Positions 13,700 to 21,037 of a DNA stretch of 23,226 nt are shown here, in pieces. The DNA comes from DATDPM01 sp041498815 (GTDB lineage Bacteria; Pseudomonadota; Alphaproteobacteria; DATDPM01), in the NCBI GenBank assembly GCA_041498815.1, contig JBGQJC010000040.1, positions 1 to 23,226 on the forward strand, in the 5' to 3' direction. Made by a program: the position numbers and the translations under genes. Every line of letters starts with the position of its first letter. The stretch's first letter is position 1. Below the pieces are notes generated by a model. It was not told where the DNA came from. It was given only the letters and a program-made list of their open reading frames with translations, and ran no database searches.

Positions 13700-14899
13700 T
13701 CAGTACCCGCTCTCGTGGTCCGCGACCTGTTGCATGGTCACTTTTCCGCGCAGAACCCGGAACACGAATCCGGTGTAGGCGAGAACGAGCGGCAAGAACA
13801 AGGCCGTGGCGATAAGCATGATGAACAGCGTCAGGCGGCTCGAGGACGCGTCCCACACCGTCAGGCTGCTGTTGGGATCAAGCGACGAAGGGGCGAGGAA
13901 CGGGAACATCGCGATTCCCGCGGTAGCAATGATCCCGCCAACGCCGAGGCTACTGGCGATGAACCCGAGTCCGCCGCCCCCGTAGCGCACCAATTGCGGC
14001 GCGGCCAAAGCGCCGACGAATCCCACCACCGGCGCCATCAGCTCCCAGCCATGGCCGATGTAATCGCCGAAGAATACCTGCTTGTGATACTCCCACTCGC
14101 GGCCCGAAAAATTCGCGAGCCAGCCTTCGTGCAGCCGCGCAACCGTCTTCAACAGCGGGTTCGACGGGCCGGCCGGATCGGTGCCGCCGGTGATCACGTA
14201 GCCATCGATTCCATAAGCCAGATACAGCAAGGCTATCGCGAACAGCATGATCACCAGGAATCCGGCTATACCGGCATACTGCACCGACTGGCTGCGGATC
14301 AGCGCATCGGTTTTCATGCTGAGATAGACGGCGCCGTGCATCACCATCAGGGACACCGCCAGGCAGCCGCAGATGATCCCGAATGGATTGAGGAGATCGA
14401 CAAATCCGCCCACATAGATGAGGCGCATGGTCGGATCGAAGTGGAACGGCAAACCCACGAACAAATTGCCGATGGCGACCCCGAACACGAACGGAGGAAC
14501 GATACCCGACACCACCAGCGCCCCGTCCCACAGCTTGCGCCAGGTTGTGTTTTCGATCTTGTTGCGGAAGCCGAAGCCCACGGGCCGCAGGATGAGCGCG
14601 GCCAGGGCCAGGAACATGGCGATGTAGAGTCCCGAAAACGCGACGGAATAAAGGAGCGGCCAGGCGGCAAACGCCGCGCCCGCGCTCAAGACGAGCCACA
14701 CCTGATTTCCTTCCCACACCGGTTCGACCGTCGCCAGCACGACGCGGCGTTCGATGTCGCGCTTGGCGACGAGCGGCAGGATCGCCGCAACCCCGAGGTC
14801 GAATCCGTCCATGACGGCGAAACCGATCAAAAGAGCGCCTAACAGCAGCCACCAGATGACGCGCAACGTGTCGTAATCGAGGAAAATAAGCTTTTCCAT
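13700..14899 (-). CDS. cydB: Cytochrome bd ubiquinol oxidase subunit II
   Basis: CydB is the second core subunit of the bd quinol oxidase in the inner membrane. The 399-aa multi-span protein starts MEKLIFLDYDTLRVIWWLLL and contains GFAVMDGFDLGVA, the EPVWEGNQVWLVL signature, RPVGFGFRNKIE, a GFVDLLNPFGIICGCLAVSL helix, and a terminal YTGFVFRVLRGKV before VTMQQVADHESGY. ATG 14899 overlaps the last base of the cydA stop (TGATG); another ATG two codons upstream (14905) also lies within the end of cydA, and I cannot separate them. Length is slightly above the roughly 380 aa common in the family. The complete CydAB pair is expected to reduce oxygen to water with high affinity. Confidence 0.96.
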   Translation of the reverse strand: MEKLIFLDYDTLRVIWWLLLGALLIGFAVMDGFDLGVAAILPLVAKRDIERRVVLATVEPVWEGNQVWLVLSAGAAFAAWPLLYSVAFSGLYIAMFLALAALILRPVGFGFRNKIENTTWRKLWDGALVVSGIVPPFVFGVAIGNLFVGLPFHFDPTMRLIYVGGFVDLLNPFGIICGCLAVSLMVMHGAVYLSMKTDALIRSQSVQYAGIAGFLVIMLFAIALLYLAYGIDGYVITGGTDPAGPSNPLLKTVARLHEGWLANFSGREWEYHKQVFFGDYIGHGWELMAPVVGFVGALAAPQLVRYGGGGLGFIASSLGVGGIIATAGIAMFPFLAPSSLDPNSSLTVWDASSSRLTLFIMLIATALFLPLVLAYTGFVFRVLRGKVTMQQVADHESGY

Positions 14900-16551
14900 C
14901 ACCATCCACCCGTCTTCGGAGGATTGAGGCCCATATTGGGGTCCGGCGCGGGCTTGGCCTGGGTCGGCCCGCCGGGCGCGAGCTTCAGGCCGGCGGGGCC
15001 CGGCCCGGGCGGCCCCGGAGCCTGCTTTGGAGCGAACACGCCGTCGGGTCCGAGGCGGATGTATTTCACGAGCAGAAACACGTCCACCGCGGCGAGCACC
15101 GAATAGAACAGAACGAAGCCCGCGAGCGAAAACTGGACCTGCGCCACGCTCACGCCGGAGGCCGAAAGGAAGGTCGGCAGCACGCCTTCGATGGTCCAGG
15201 GCTGGCGCCCGTATTCGGCGACGATCCACCCCAGCTCCGCCGCGATCCACGGCAAGGGCAGGCTATAAAATCCGAGCTTGAGCAGCCAGCGCTTATCGAA
15301 GCGGCGCTTGGAGGCGTAATAGAAGGTGGCCGCGAACAACGCGATTAAACAGAACCCGATCCCCGCCATGAACCGGAACGCCCAGAACAATACGGCCACA
15401 TCGGGCACGGTGTCGAAGGCCGCGGCCTCGATCTGTTTTTCGGTCGCGTTGCGCACATCGGGCGTATGCCGCTTGAGCAAAAGGGCGTAACCGAGATCGC
15501 CCGCGTGGGCCTCGAATTGCGCGCGCGCCGCCTCGTCCTTGCGGTTCGCCTGCAGCGCCTCCAAGGCCTCGGCCGCCAGAATCCCGCTTTTGATCCGGAT
15601 CTTGGCGCGCTCGACGAGCTCGATGATTCCGGGCACCGGCGTATCGACGGAGCGTGTCGCGATCAGCCCCAAGAGCCAGGGAATGCGTACGGCATCGCGC
15701 GTTTCCTGGCTTTCGCGGTCGGGAAACCCGAAGGCGGTGAAACCGGCGGGCGGCGGCTCGGTGTCCCACATCGCCTCGATCGCGGCGATTTTCATTTTCT
15801 GATGCTCGGTTGCGGTGTAGCCGCTTTCATCTCCCAGCACCACGACCGACAGCGCGGAAGCGAGCCCGAAGCTTGCCGCGACCGTCCAGGAGCGCCGTGC
15901 GAAATCCAGATTGCGTCCGCGCAAAAGATAAAAGCTGCTTATCGCCAGGACGAAGATCGCGCCCGTGACGTAACCCGCGCTCACGGTATGCACGAATTTC
16001 GACTGCGCGACCGGATTGAAGAACACGTCGTAGAACGAGGTGAGCTCCATCCGCATCGTATCGGTATTGAATTTGGCGCCCACCGGGTTCTGCATCCAGG
16101 CGTTGGCGACCAGGATCCAAAGGGCCGAGAGATTGGAGCCCAGCGCCACCATCCAGGTGACCACCAAGTGGCCGACCTTGCTCATGCGGTTCCAGCCAAA
16201 GAAGAACAGGCCGACGAAGGTGGCCTCGAGAAAGAACGCCATCAGCCCTTCGATGGCCAAGAGCGAGCCGAAGATGTCGCCGACGAACTGCGAATAATAG
16301 GCCCAGTTCGTGCCGAACTGGAATTCCATGGTGATGCCGGTGGCAACGCCCATGGCGAAGTTGATGCCGAACAGAATTCCCCAGAACTTCGTGATCTTCT
16401 GCCAGATCTCGCGCCCGGTCATGACGTAGACGCTCTCCATGATGGCGAGCAGCACGGACAAGCCCATCGTCAGGGGCACGAACAGGAAATGGTAAAGCGC
16501 GGTGAGTGCGAACTGGAGCCGCGAAAGTTCGACGACGGCGATGTCGGTCAT
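14899..16551 (-). CDS. cydA: Cytochrome bd ubiquinol oxidase subunit I
   Basis: CydA carries haems b558, b595 and d and the quinol site. All landmark residues are found at E. coli numbering plus two: His21 and His188 and Met395 (haem ligands), Glu101 and Glu109 in the proton channel, Lys254 and Glu259 in the Q-loop. The Q-loop is the long E. coli type (EHQKMKIAAIEAMWDTEPPP onward to GYALLLKRHTPDVRNATEKQ), not the short cyanide-insensitive type. GWIVAEYGRQPWTIEGVLPT is the conserved late signature. At 550 aa it carries a C-terminal tail of about 44 residues rich in Pro, Gly and Ala after LGPDGVF. The ATG overlaps the cydP stop by 4 nt and cydB follows with a 1-nt overlap. Confidence 0.97.
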   Translation of the reverse strand: MTDIAVVELSRLQFALTALYHFLFVPLTMGLSVLLAIMESVYVMTGREIWQKITKFWGILFGINFAMGVATGITMEFQFGTNWAYYSQFVGDIFGSLLAIEGLMAFFLEATFVGLFFFGWNRMSKVGHLVVTWMVALGSNLSALWILVANAWMQNPVGAKFNTDTMRMELTSFYDVFFNPVAQSKFVHTVSAGYVTGAIFVLAISSFYLLRGRNLDFARRSWTVAASFGLASALSVVVLGDESGYTATEHQKMKIAAIEAMWDTEPPPAGFTAFGFPDRESQETRDAVRIPWLLGLIATRSVDTPVPGIIELVERAKIRIKSGILAAEALEALQANRKDEAARAQFEAHAGDLGYALLLKRHTPDVRNATEKQIEAAAFDTVPDVAVLFWAFRFMAGIGFCLIALFAATFYYASKRRFDKRWLLKLGFYSLPLPWIAAELGWIVAEYGRQPWTIEGVLPTFLSASGVSVAQVQFSLAGFVLFYSVLAAVDVFLLVKYIRLGPDGVFAPKQAPGPPGPGPAGLKLAPGGPTQAKPAPDPNMGLNPPKTGGW

Positions 16552-16733
16552 CGCGCCTCGCTTGGGCCGGGCGCCGCGGGCGCGAAGATTCCGGCGCGCG
16601 GGGGCGGGGCAGGCCCAGCGAAGAAGGCGTAATAGAGCGCCGTCAGAAACAGCGCCTTGAACACCAACACGGCCGTGATTTCCCGGGCAAGCGGTTGGCG
16701 AAGCAAGGGTGGCGGCCTTTCAACATAGTTCAA
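16548..16733 (-). CDS. cydP: Small membrane protein CydP of the bd oxidase cassette
   Basis: This is a 61-aa protein with a proline-rich start (VERPPPLLRQPLAREI), one transmembrane helix (TAVLVFKALFLTALYYAFFA) and a Pro/Ala-rich tail. Its size, the single helix preceded by LxREI, and its position directly before cydA match the small cytochrome-oxidase-associated protein called CydP; its biochemical role is not firmly known. The stop overlaps the cydA ATG by 4 nt (ATGA), so it is clearly part of the operon. The start is uncertain: TTG 16733 is the only early candidate and has no visible ribosome binding site, and a TTG inside the proline-rich segment is an alternative. Confidence 0.75.
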   Translation of the reverse strand: MNYVERPPPLLRQPLAREITAVLVFKALFLTALYYAFFAGPAPPPRAGIFAPAAPGPSEAR

Positions 16734-16816
16734 TAGGTTGGGGTGCGGGCGCGGCCCGCCGCCGCCTCGACCTTAACGGTTCGCGCGCCGCGCCTCAAGT
16801 TTAGCCGGTCGCGGCA

Positions 16817-16831
16817 AATTGACCGTCAATT
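16817..16831. promoter_or_regulatory. Perfect 15-bp palindrome between cobA and cydP
   Basis: AATTGAC, one central base, then GTCAATT: every base of both 7-nt arms matches. It overlaps the cobA stop codon (16826-16828) and starts the 92-nt gap that precedes cydP. It contains the TTGAC/GTCAA half-sites, but only 1 nt separates them, unlike the 4-nt spacing of FNR/Anr boxes. On the minus strand it also provides TTGACG, which could be a -35, though the -10 downstream is poor. An operator for the cyd genes is a reasonable guess. Confidence 0.45.
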
Positions 16832-17632
16832 GCCCTTGGCGAGGCGCTTCTGGAACGGCGCAAACCAGTCAAGCACGCTGTGCAGTTTCACCACCTCGCC
16901 CACCACCACCATGGCGGGGGGCTCGATCTTGGCTTGTGCCGCCGCCGCGGCGCAGCCGCCCAATGTGGAAATCAGCACCTTCTGGTCCGCGGTCGTGGCC
17001 TTGGAGATGACGGCGACCGGATCACCCGGAGAGCGGCCGGCACGGATCAGCCGGTCCGCGATCGCGTTGAGATGGGTCAAGGCCATATAGAACACGATCA
17101 CCGGAACTCCTTTGGCCAGGGCCCGCCAGTCGAGGTTGTCGGGAATGTCGCCGTCCGCCGAATGGCCGGTGACAAACGCCACCGCGGCATTGGCGTCGCG
17201 GTGGGTGACGGGGATTCCGGCGTAGGCGAGGCCGCCGATCCCCGCGGTAATACCCGGCACCAGACGGAACGGGATACCCGCTTCAACCAGCGCCAGTGCT
17301 TCCTCGCCGCCGCGGCCGAACACGAACGGATCGCCGCCCTTGAGCCGCAGCACACGCTTGCCTTCGCGCGCAAGCTCGATCAACCGGCGCGAGATATCGG
17401 GCTGGGTGAGCGAGGGGCGGCCGCCGCGTTTCCCGGCGAACTCGAGCCGGGCCTTATCGCCCGCGCAATCCAGGACGCGCTTATCGACCAGCGCGTCATA
17501 GACCACGACATCCGCGCGCTTGAGCGCTTGCAGGGCATAGAGCGTAAGAAGCCCCGGATCGCCGGGACCGGCGCCGACCAGCCAGACCCAGCCCGGCTCG
17601 AATTCCGGCAGCTCAATGGCGAGATCGTTCAT
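16826..17632 (-). CDS. cobA: Uroporphyrinogen-III C-methyltransferase (CobA)
   Basis: CobA methylates uroporphyrinogen III at C2 and C7 with SAM to give precorrin-2, the entry to corrin and sirohaem synthesis. The 268-aa single-domain enzyme shows VWLVGAGPGDPGLLTLYALQ, VVVYDALVD, the LRLKGGDPFVFGRGGEEA motif, VPGITAGIGGLAYAGIPVTH and VIVFYMALTHL. It is not fused to a CysG-type dehydrogenase/ferrochelatase or a HemD domain. ATG 17632 was preferred to an in-frame TTG at 17659 because no conserved sequence lies between. It is divergent from cbiD with 80 nt between start codons, and points towards the cyd genes 92 nt downstream. Confidence 0.95.
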   Translation of the reverse strand: MNDLAIELPEFEPGWVWLVGAGPGDPGLLTLYALQALKRADVVVYDALVDKRVLDCAGDKARLEFAGKRGGRPSLTQPDISRRLIELAREGKRVLRLKGGDPFVFGRGGEEALALVEAGIPFRLVPGITAGIGGLAYAGIPVTHRDANAAVAFVTGHSADGDIPDNLDWRALAKGVPVIVFYMALTHLNAIADRLIRAGRSPGDPVAVISKATTADQKVLISTLGGCAAAAAQAKIEPPAMVVVGEVVKLHSVLDWFAPFQKRLAKGN

Positions 17633-17669
17633 AATCTCGGTCCGTTCCTGCCGCGTCAAATTGGAGACA

Positions 17670-17712
17670 CCCGCCCTTTCATGGCGGGGGCCAGCTTGTA
17701 GAATATCCCGCC
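17670..17712 (+). promoter_or_regulatory. Alternative hairpins and -10-like box before cbiD
   Basis: CCCGCC (17670-17675) and a second CCCGCC (17707-17712, directly before the cbiD ATG) can each pair with GGCGGG at 17683-17688, so two exclusive stems are possible, one of them covering the start codon's edge. TGTAGAAT (17697-17704) resembles an extended -10 with TAGAAT; if used, the message would start almost at the ATG and be leaderless, which fits the absence of a ribosome binding site. The two readings are incompatible, and neither is proven. No cobalamin riboswitch (B12 box) is present. Confidence 0.3.
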
Positions 17713-18825
17713 ATGGCGAAAGCGGGAAAAACCGGGTTGCAAAAAGGCGAGCTTCGAAAGGGCCTCACCACGGGGGCCTGTGCCACGGCGGCCGTGCGGG
17801 CGGCGGTCGAGGCGCTTTTGACCGGGAACTTCCCGGATCCGGTGACGATTACGCTGCCCAAGGGCGAACGCCCGAGCTTCAAACTCGCCTGCGCCGAGCT
17901 GATCGAAAACCGCGCGACCGCCGGCGTCATCAAGGACGCGGGCGATGATCCGGACGTCACCCACGGCGCATTGATCCTGGCCTCGGTCGCCCCCGGTCCG
18001 GCGGGAAGTGGCATCCGGTTTCGCGCGGGCGAAGGTGTCGGAACGATCACCCGGGCGGGGCTGGCTCTTGGCGTGGGCGAACCCGCAATCAATCCGGCAC
18101 CGCGCCAAATGATCGCGCAAACGATCGCCGAAGCCTTGGCAGCGCCAAGCATACAATCGGGCCGAATCGGCCCCGATTTCGAGGTCACCATAAGTGTTCC
18201 CAACGGCGCCGCCTTGGCCGCGCGCACGCTCAATGCCCGGCTCGGAATCCTGGGCGGAATATCAATTTTGGGGACGACCGGGATCGTGATCCCGTATTCG
18301 TGCTCCTCGTGGATTCATTCCATTCACCGCGGCATCGATGTGGCGCGCGCGGCGGGCATCACCCACGTTGCCGCAGCGACCGGGCGCACGTCGGAGCGCG
18401 CCGCGCAGAAGCTTTACCATCTTCCCGAAGTGGCGCTCATCGACATGGGCGATTTCGTGGGCGGGACGCTCAAATATTTGCGCTCGCACGTGGTGCCGCG
18501 CGTGACCCTTGCCGGCGGCTTCGGCAAAATGTCGAAGCTCGCCTCCGGGCACCTCGATCTTCATTCGGGGGCCTCGAAGGTCGACGGCGAAGCGCTTGCC
18601 TCGATGCTGGAAGATCTGGGCGCGCGCGATCTGGCCGTGCTCGCGCGGGAGGCCGGCTCGGCGGGGGAAGTGCTGGCGCTTGCCCAGGCCCGCGGCGTGG
18701 CACTCGCCGAACTCGTCGCGCGCCGGGCGCGCGAGGTGGCGCTCGCGACACTCGGCGGCGGGATCGATGTGGACGTCGTCGTTTGCGACCGCGACGGCCA
18801 GGCGATAGGGCGGGCGGGCCCGTGA
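17713..18825 (+). CDS. cbiD: Cobalt-precorrin-5B (C1)-methyltransferase CbiD
   Basis: CbiD methylates C1 of the corrin ring in the oxygen-independent route. The 370-aa product matches the family throughout: LRKGLTTGACATAAVRAAVE near the N-terminus, the VTITLPKGERPSF region, GEPAINPAPRQMI, and GGISILGTTGIVIPYS followed by HSIHRGIDVARAAGITHV and AAATGRTSE. The late part has LAGGFGKMSKLASGHLDLHS. It is not related to the SAM-methyltransferase family of CobI/J/M. The ATG at 17713 lacks a visible Shine-Dalgarno. The GTGA at the stop overlaps the cobK start by 4 nt, so the pair is coupled. It shares the divergent spacer with cobA. Confidence 0.96.
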   Translation: MAKAGKTGLQKGELRKGLTTGACATAAVRAAVEALLTGNFPDPVTITLPKGERPSFKLACAELIENRATAGVIKDAGDDPDVTHGALILASVAPGPAGSGIRFRAGEGVGTITRAGLALGVGEPAINPAPRQMIAQTIAEALAAPSIQSGRIGPDFEVTISVPNGAALAARTLNARLGILGGISILGTTGIVIPYSCSSWIHSIHRGIDVARAAGITHVAAATGRTSERAAQKLYHLPEVALIDMGDFVGGTLKYLRSHVVPRVTLAGGFGKMSKLASGHLDLHSGASKVDGEALASMLEDLGARDLAVLAREAGSAGEVLALAQARGVALAELVARRAREVALATLGGGIDVDVVVCDRDGQAIGRAGP

Positions 18826-19652
18826 CGCCGCGGGCGACACCGGCGGCGCGTGCGGCCGTCAAACCGGCGCGGCTGCTCATTCTGGGCGGCACCAATGAAG
18901 CGGCCGCGCTCGCCGAAGCGGTGCTCTCGCGTTTCGGAAAGCAGATTCGCGTAACGACCTCGCTCGCCGGGCGAACAAAGCAGCCGCGCGCGGTGGCGGG
19001 CGAGCTACGCGTGGGCGGATTCGGCGGCGCCGACGGCCTGGCCGATTATTTGCGCCTGTCCGCGACCGATCTCGTGATCGACGCCACCCATCCCTTCGCG
19101 GCGCGGATATCGGCCGCGGCGCACTCTGCCTGCGCGGGTTTAAACGTGCCCCGGCTCGTCCTGGATCGGCCGGCGTGGCGGCCGGGGCCACAGGATCGCT
19201 GGCAGGAGGTCGAGGACGCCGCGGAAGCGGCGCGGCTTTTGCCCGCCTTGGGCGGCCGCGTGTTTTTGACCGTCGGGCGGCGCGATCTCGCTCCCTTTGC
19301 CGCCGTGACCGAGTGCTGGTTCCTGGTCCGCCTCATCGAGATGCCGGAGACGCCGCTTCCCTTCCATCGGCCCGACCGGTTCGAGACGATTGCGGCGCGG
19401 GGGCCGTTCACAATTGAATCCGAGCGCCGGTTGATGGCGAAGCATCGCATCGAGGTTTTGGTCACCAAGGCAAGCGGGGGCGAGGCGACCGCGGCGAAGC
19501 TTCGCGCCGCCCGCGAGCTTGAACTGCCGGTCCTGCTGCTGCGCCGCCCCGCGCTCGAGCCGGGCGACCGGGCCCGCAGTCTGGACGAGGCCTTAACTTG
19601 GCTTGCCCAGGCCCTCGAACGTCTTGACGCCGCCGCCGGCCGTAGCGCGTAA
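18822..19652 (+). CDS. cobK: Precorrin-6A reductase (CobK/CbiJ)
   Basis: The enzyme reduces (cobalt-)precorrin-6A to 6B with a nicotinamide cofactor. The 276-aa product opens with a short Ala/Pro-rich stretch, then LLILGGTNEAAALAEAV (dinucleotide-binding start), VTTSLAGRT, the DATHPFAARIS signature, VFLTVGRRDLAPF and VLVTKASGGEATAAKLRAA. Start GTG 18822 overlaps the cbiD stop (GTGA), which gives a 17-residue extension ahead of the first strand; that is slightly long but the overlap argues for it. With CbiD and CbiG in the neighbourhood, the substrate is probably the cobalt form (CbiJ reaction). Confidence 0.93.
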   Translation: MTPRATPAARAAVKPARLLILGGTNEAAALAEAVLSRFGKQIRVTTSLAGRTKQPRAVAGELRVGGFGGADGLADYLRLSATDLVIDATHPFAARISAAAHSACAGLNVPRLVLDRPAWRPGPQDRWQEVEDAAEAARLLPALGGRVFLTVGRRDLAPFAAVTECWFLVRLIEMPETPLPFHRPDRFETIAARGPFTIESERRLMAKHRIEVLVTKASGGEATAAKLRAARELELPVLLLRRPALEPGDRARSLDEALTWLAQALERLDAAAGRSA

Positions 19653-19661
19653 TGGAACGAG

Positions 19662-20246
19662 ATGCGCGCTAAATTCGTAAACATATTAGGGTTTTACGCG
19701 GCGGCCGCGCTTGCGGCGGCGGCGCTTTGCGGCATCGCCCAGGCGGGGGTCGTTCACAGCGACGTCGCCCCCATCCTGACCTTCTTCAGCGCGGTCGAAA
19801 ACAACGACATCGCCACGGTACGCGAGGAGCTTTCCAAGGGCGCCAACCCCAATGCCTTGGACGACCACGGCCACACCGCTCTCATCACCGCCGTGGTCGC
19901 AGGCAATAAACCCATGGTCGAACTGCTGCTTCAGGCCGGCGCCCGGGCCGAATTCCGCGACGACCTCGGCAACACGCCGCTCACTTGGGCGGCCGAAAAC
20001 GGCGACACCGACATCGCCGAGGACCTGCTCAACGGCGGCGCCCCCATCAACGCCCAAAACAAACAGGGCCAAACGCCCCTGATGAAGGCGGCGCAGCAAG
20101 GCCAAAAGGACATGCTGCAGCTGTTGATCGGCAAGGGCGCCGACATCAACAAGGCCGATTACACCGGGCGCACGGCCCTGAATTGGGCGCAGGATGGGGG
20201 CAAGCGCTCGGTGATCGAGCTATTGACCAAGGCCGGGGCGCATTAG
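19662..20246 (+). CDS. Exported ankyrin-repeat protein
   Basis: The 194-aa protein has a Sec signal peptide (hydrophobic LGFYAAAALAAAALCGIA, cleavage after AQA at about residue 28) and then only ankyrin repeats: a degenerate first (about 40-65), then repeats at about 68-98, 101-131, 134-164 and 167-194, each with the xxGxTALxxA/xxGxTPLxxA turn and VxxLLxxGA. Cys23 lacks a proper lipobox, so a soluble periplasmic protein is likely. It starts 9 nt after cobK with GGAACGAG as ribosome binding site, and ends tail to tail with cobM, overlapping it by 4 nt. The binding partner is unknown; the cobK coupling suggests the same transcript but not necessarily a corrin role. Confidence 0.92.
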   Translation: MRAKFVNILGFYAAAALAAAALCGIAQAGVVHSDVAPILTFFSAVENNDIATVREELSKGANPNALDDHGHTALITAVVAGNKPMVELLLQAGARAEFRDDLGNTPLTWAAENGDTDIAEDLLNGGAPINAQNKQGQTPLMKAAQQGQKDMLQLLIGKGADINKADYTGRTALNWAQDGGKRSVIELLTKAGAH

Positions 20247-21037
20247 CTAACGGCGGTCCTCGTCTTTTTTTTAGTCATACGGCGTTTGGGGCGCAGCACG
20301 TGGGCGTGATCGGCGGCATAGAGCCGGCTGTCCGCGAAATCTTCCGCATCGAGCACGCGCCCGACGATGATGAGCGCGCTGCGCGTGAGCTTGGCCCGCT
20401 TGACCCGGGCCCTTATGGTGGCAAGCGTGCCGCGCAGCAGAATCTGATCCGGCCAACTCGCGCGCCAAGCGACCGCGACCGGGCAATCCGCCCCGTAAAT
20501 CGGGGTTAACTCGCGCACCACCTTCGCCAGATTGTTGATGGACAAATGCAGCACGAGGGTGGCGCGGCTTCGCGCCAGCGTCGCCAGATCCTCGCCTTTC
20601 GGCATGGGCGATGATTTGACGCCGGTGCGCGTCAAGATCACCGTCTGGCAGACCTCGGGCAGGGTGAACTCGACGCCGAGGGCCGCCGCGGCGGCGGCGA
20701 ACGACGGCACACCGGGCGTGATGTCATAGGGAATGCCGAGCGCGCGCAACCGGCGCATCTGCTCGGCGATCGCACCATAAAGGGACGGGTCGCCCGAATG
20801 GACGCGGGCGACGTCCGCCCCCGATTCGTGGGCGGCAACAATTTCGGCGATGATTTCGTCCAAGGTGAGCGGAGCGGTGTCGATGACCCGTGCGTCCTTG
20901 CGGGCTTCGGCGACCACCGCCCCCGGCACCAGCGAGCCGGCGTAAAGCACGACGGCGCAGCTTCGGATGAATTTCAGGCCGCGCAGCGTGATGAGGTCGG
21001 AAGCGCCCGGCCCGGCGCCGATGAAATGCACCGTCAT
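20243..21037 (-). CDS. cobM: Precorrin-4 C11-methyltransferase (CobM/CbiF)
   Basis: This enzyme adds the C11 methyl group to (cobalt-)precorrin-4 using SAM. The 264-aa product has the corrin methyltransferase fold: VHFIGAGPGASDLITLRGLK, VVLYAGSLVPGAVV, VHSGDPSLYGAIAEQMRRL, TPGVPSFAAAAAALGVEFTL and PEVCQTVILTRTG, which is diagnostic for CobM/CbiF. The ATG overlaps the cbiG/cobJ stop by 4 nt (ATGA). The C-terminus is a basic RMTKKKTRTAVS tail encoded across an eight-A run (T8 on the plus strand at 20265-20272), a site where slippage or sequencing error would change only the last few residues. The end overlaps the convergent ankyrin gene by 4 nt. Confidence 0.95.
   Translation of the reverse strand: MTVHFIGAGPGASDLITLRGLKFIRSCAVVLYAGSLVPGAVVAEARKDARVIDTAPLTLDEIIAEIVAAHESGADVARVHSGDPSLYGAIAEQMRRLRALGIPYDITPGVPSFAAAAAALGVEFTLPEVCQTVILTRTGVKSSPMPKGEDLATLARSRATLVLHLSINNLAKVVRELTPIYGADCPVAVAWRASWPDQILLRGTLATIRARVKRAKLTRSALIIVGRVLDAEDFADSRLYAADHAHVLRPKRRMTKKKTRTAVS

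Noticed and set aside
16734..16831. FNR/Anr box before cydP
   Set aside because: The half-sites TTGAC and GTCAA are separated by 1 nt instead of 4, so it does not match the FNR consensus; it is kept only as an unassigned palindrome.
17633..17712. Cobalamin riboswitch before cbiD or cobA
   Set aside because: The spacer is only 80 nt and no B12-box sequence was found, far below the size of the known aptamer.
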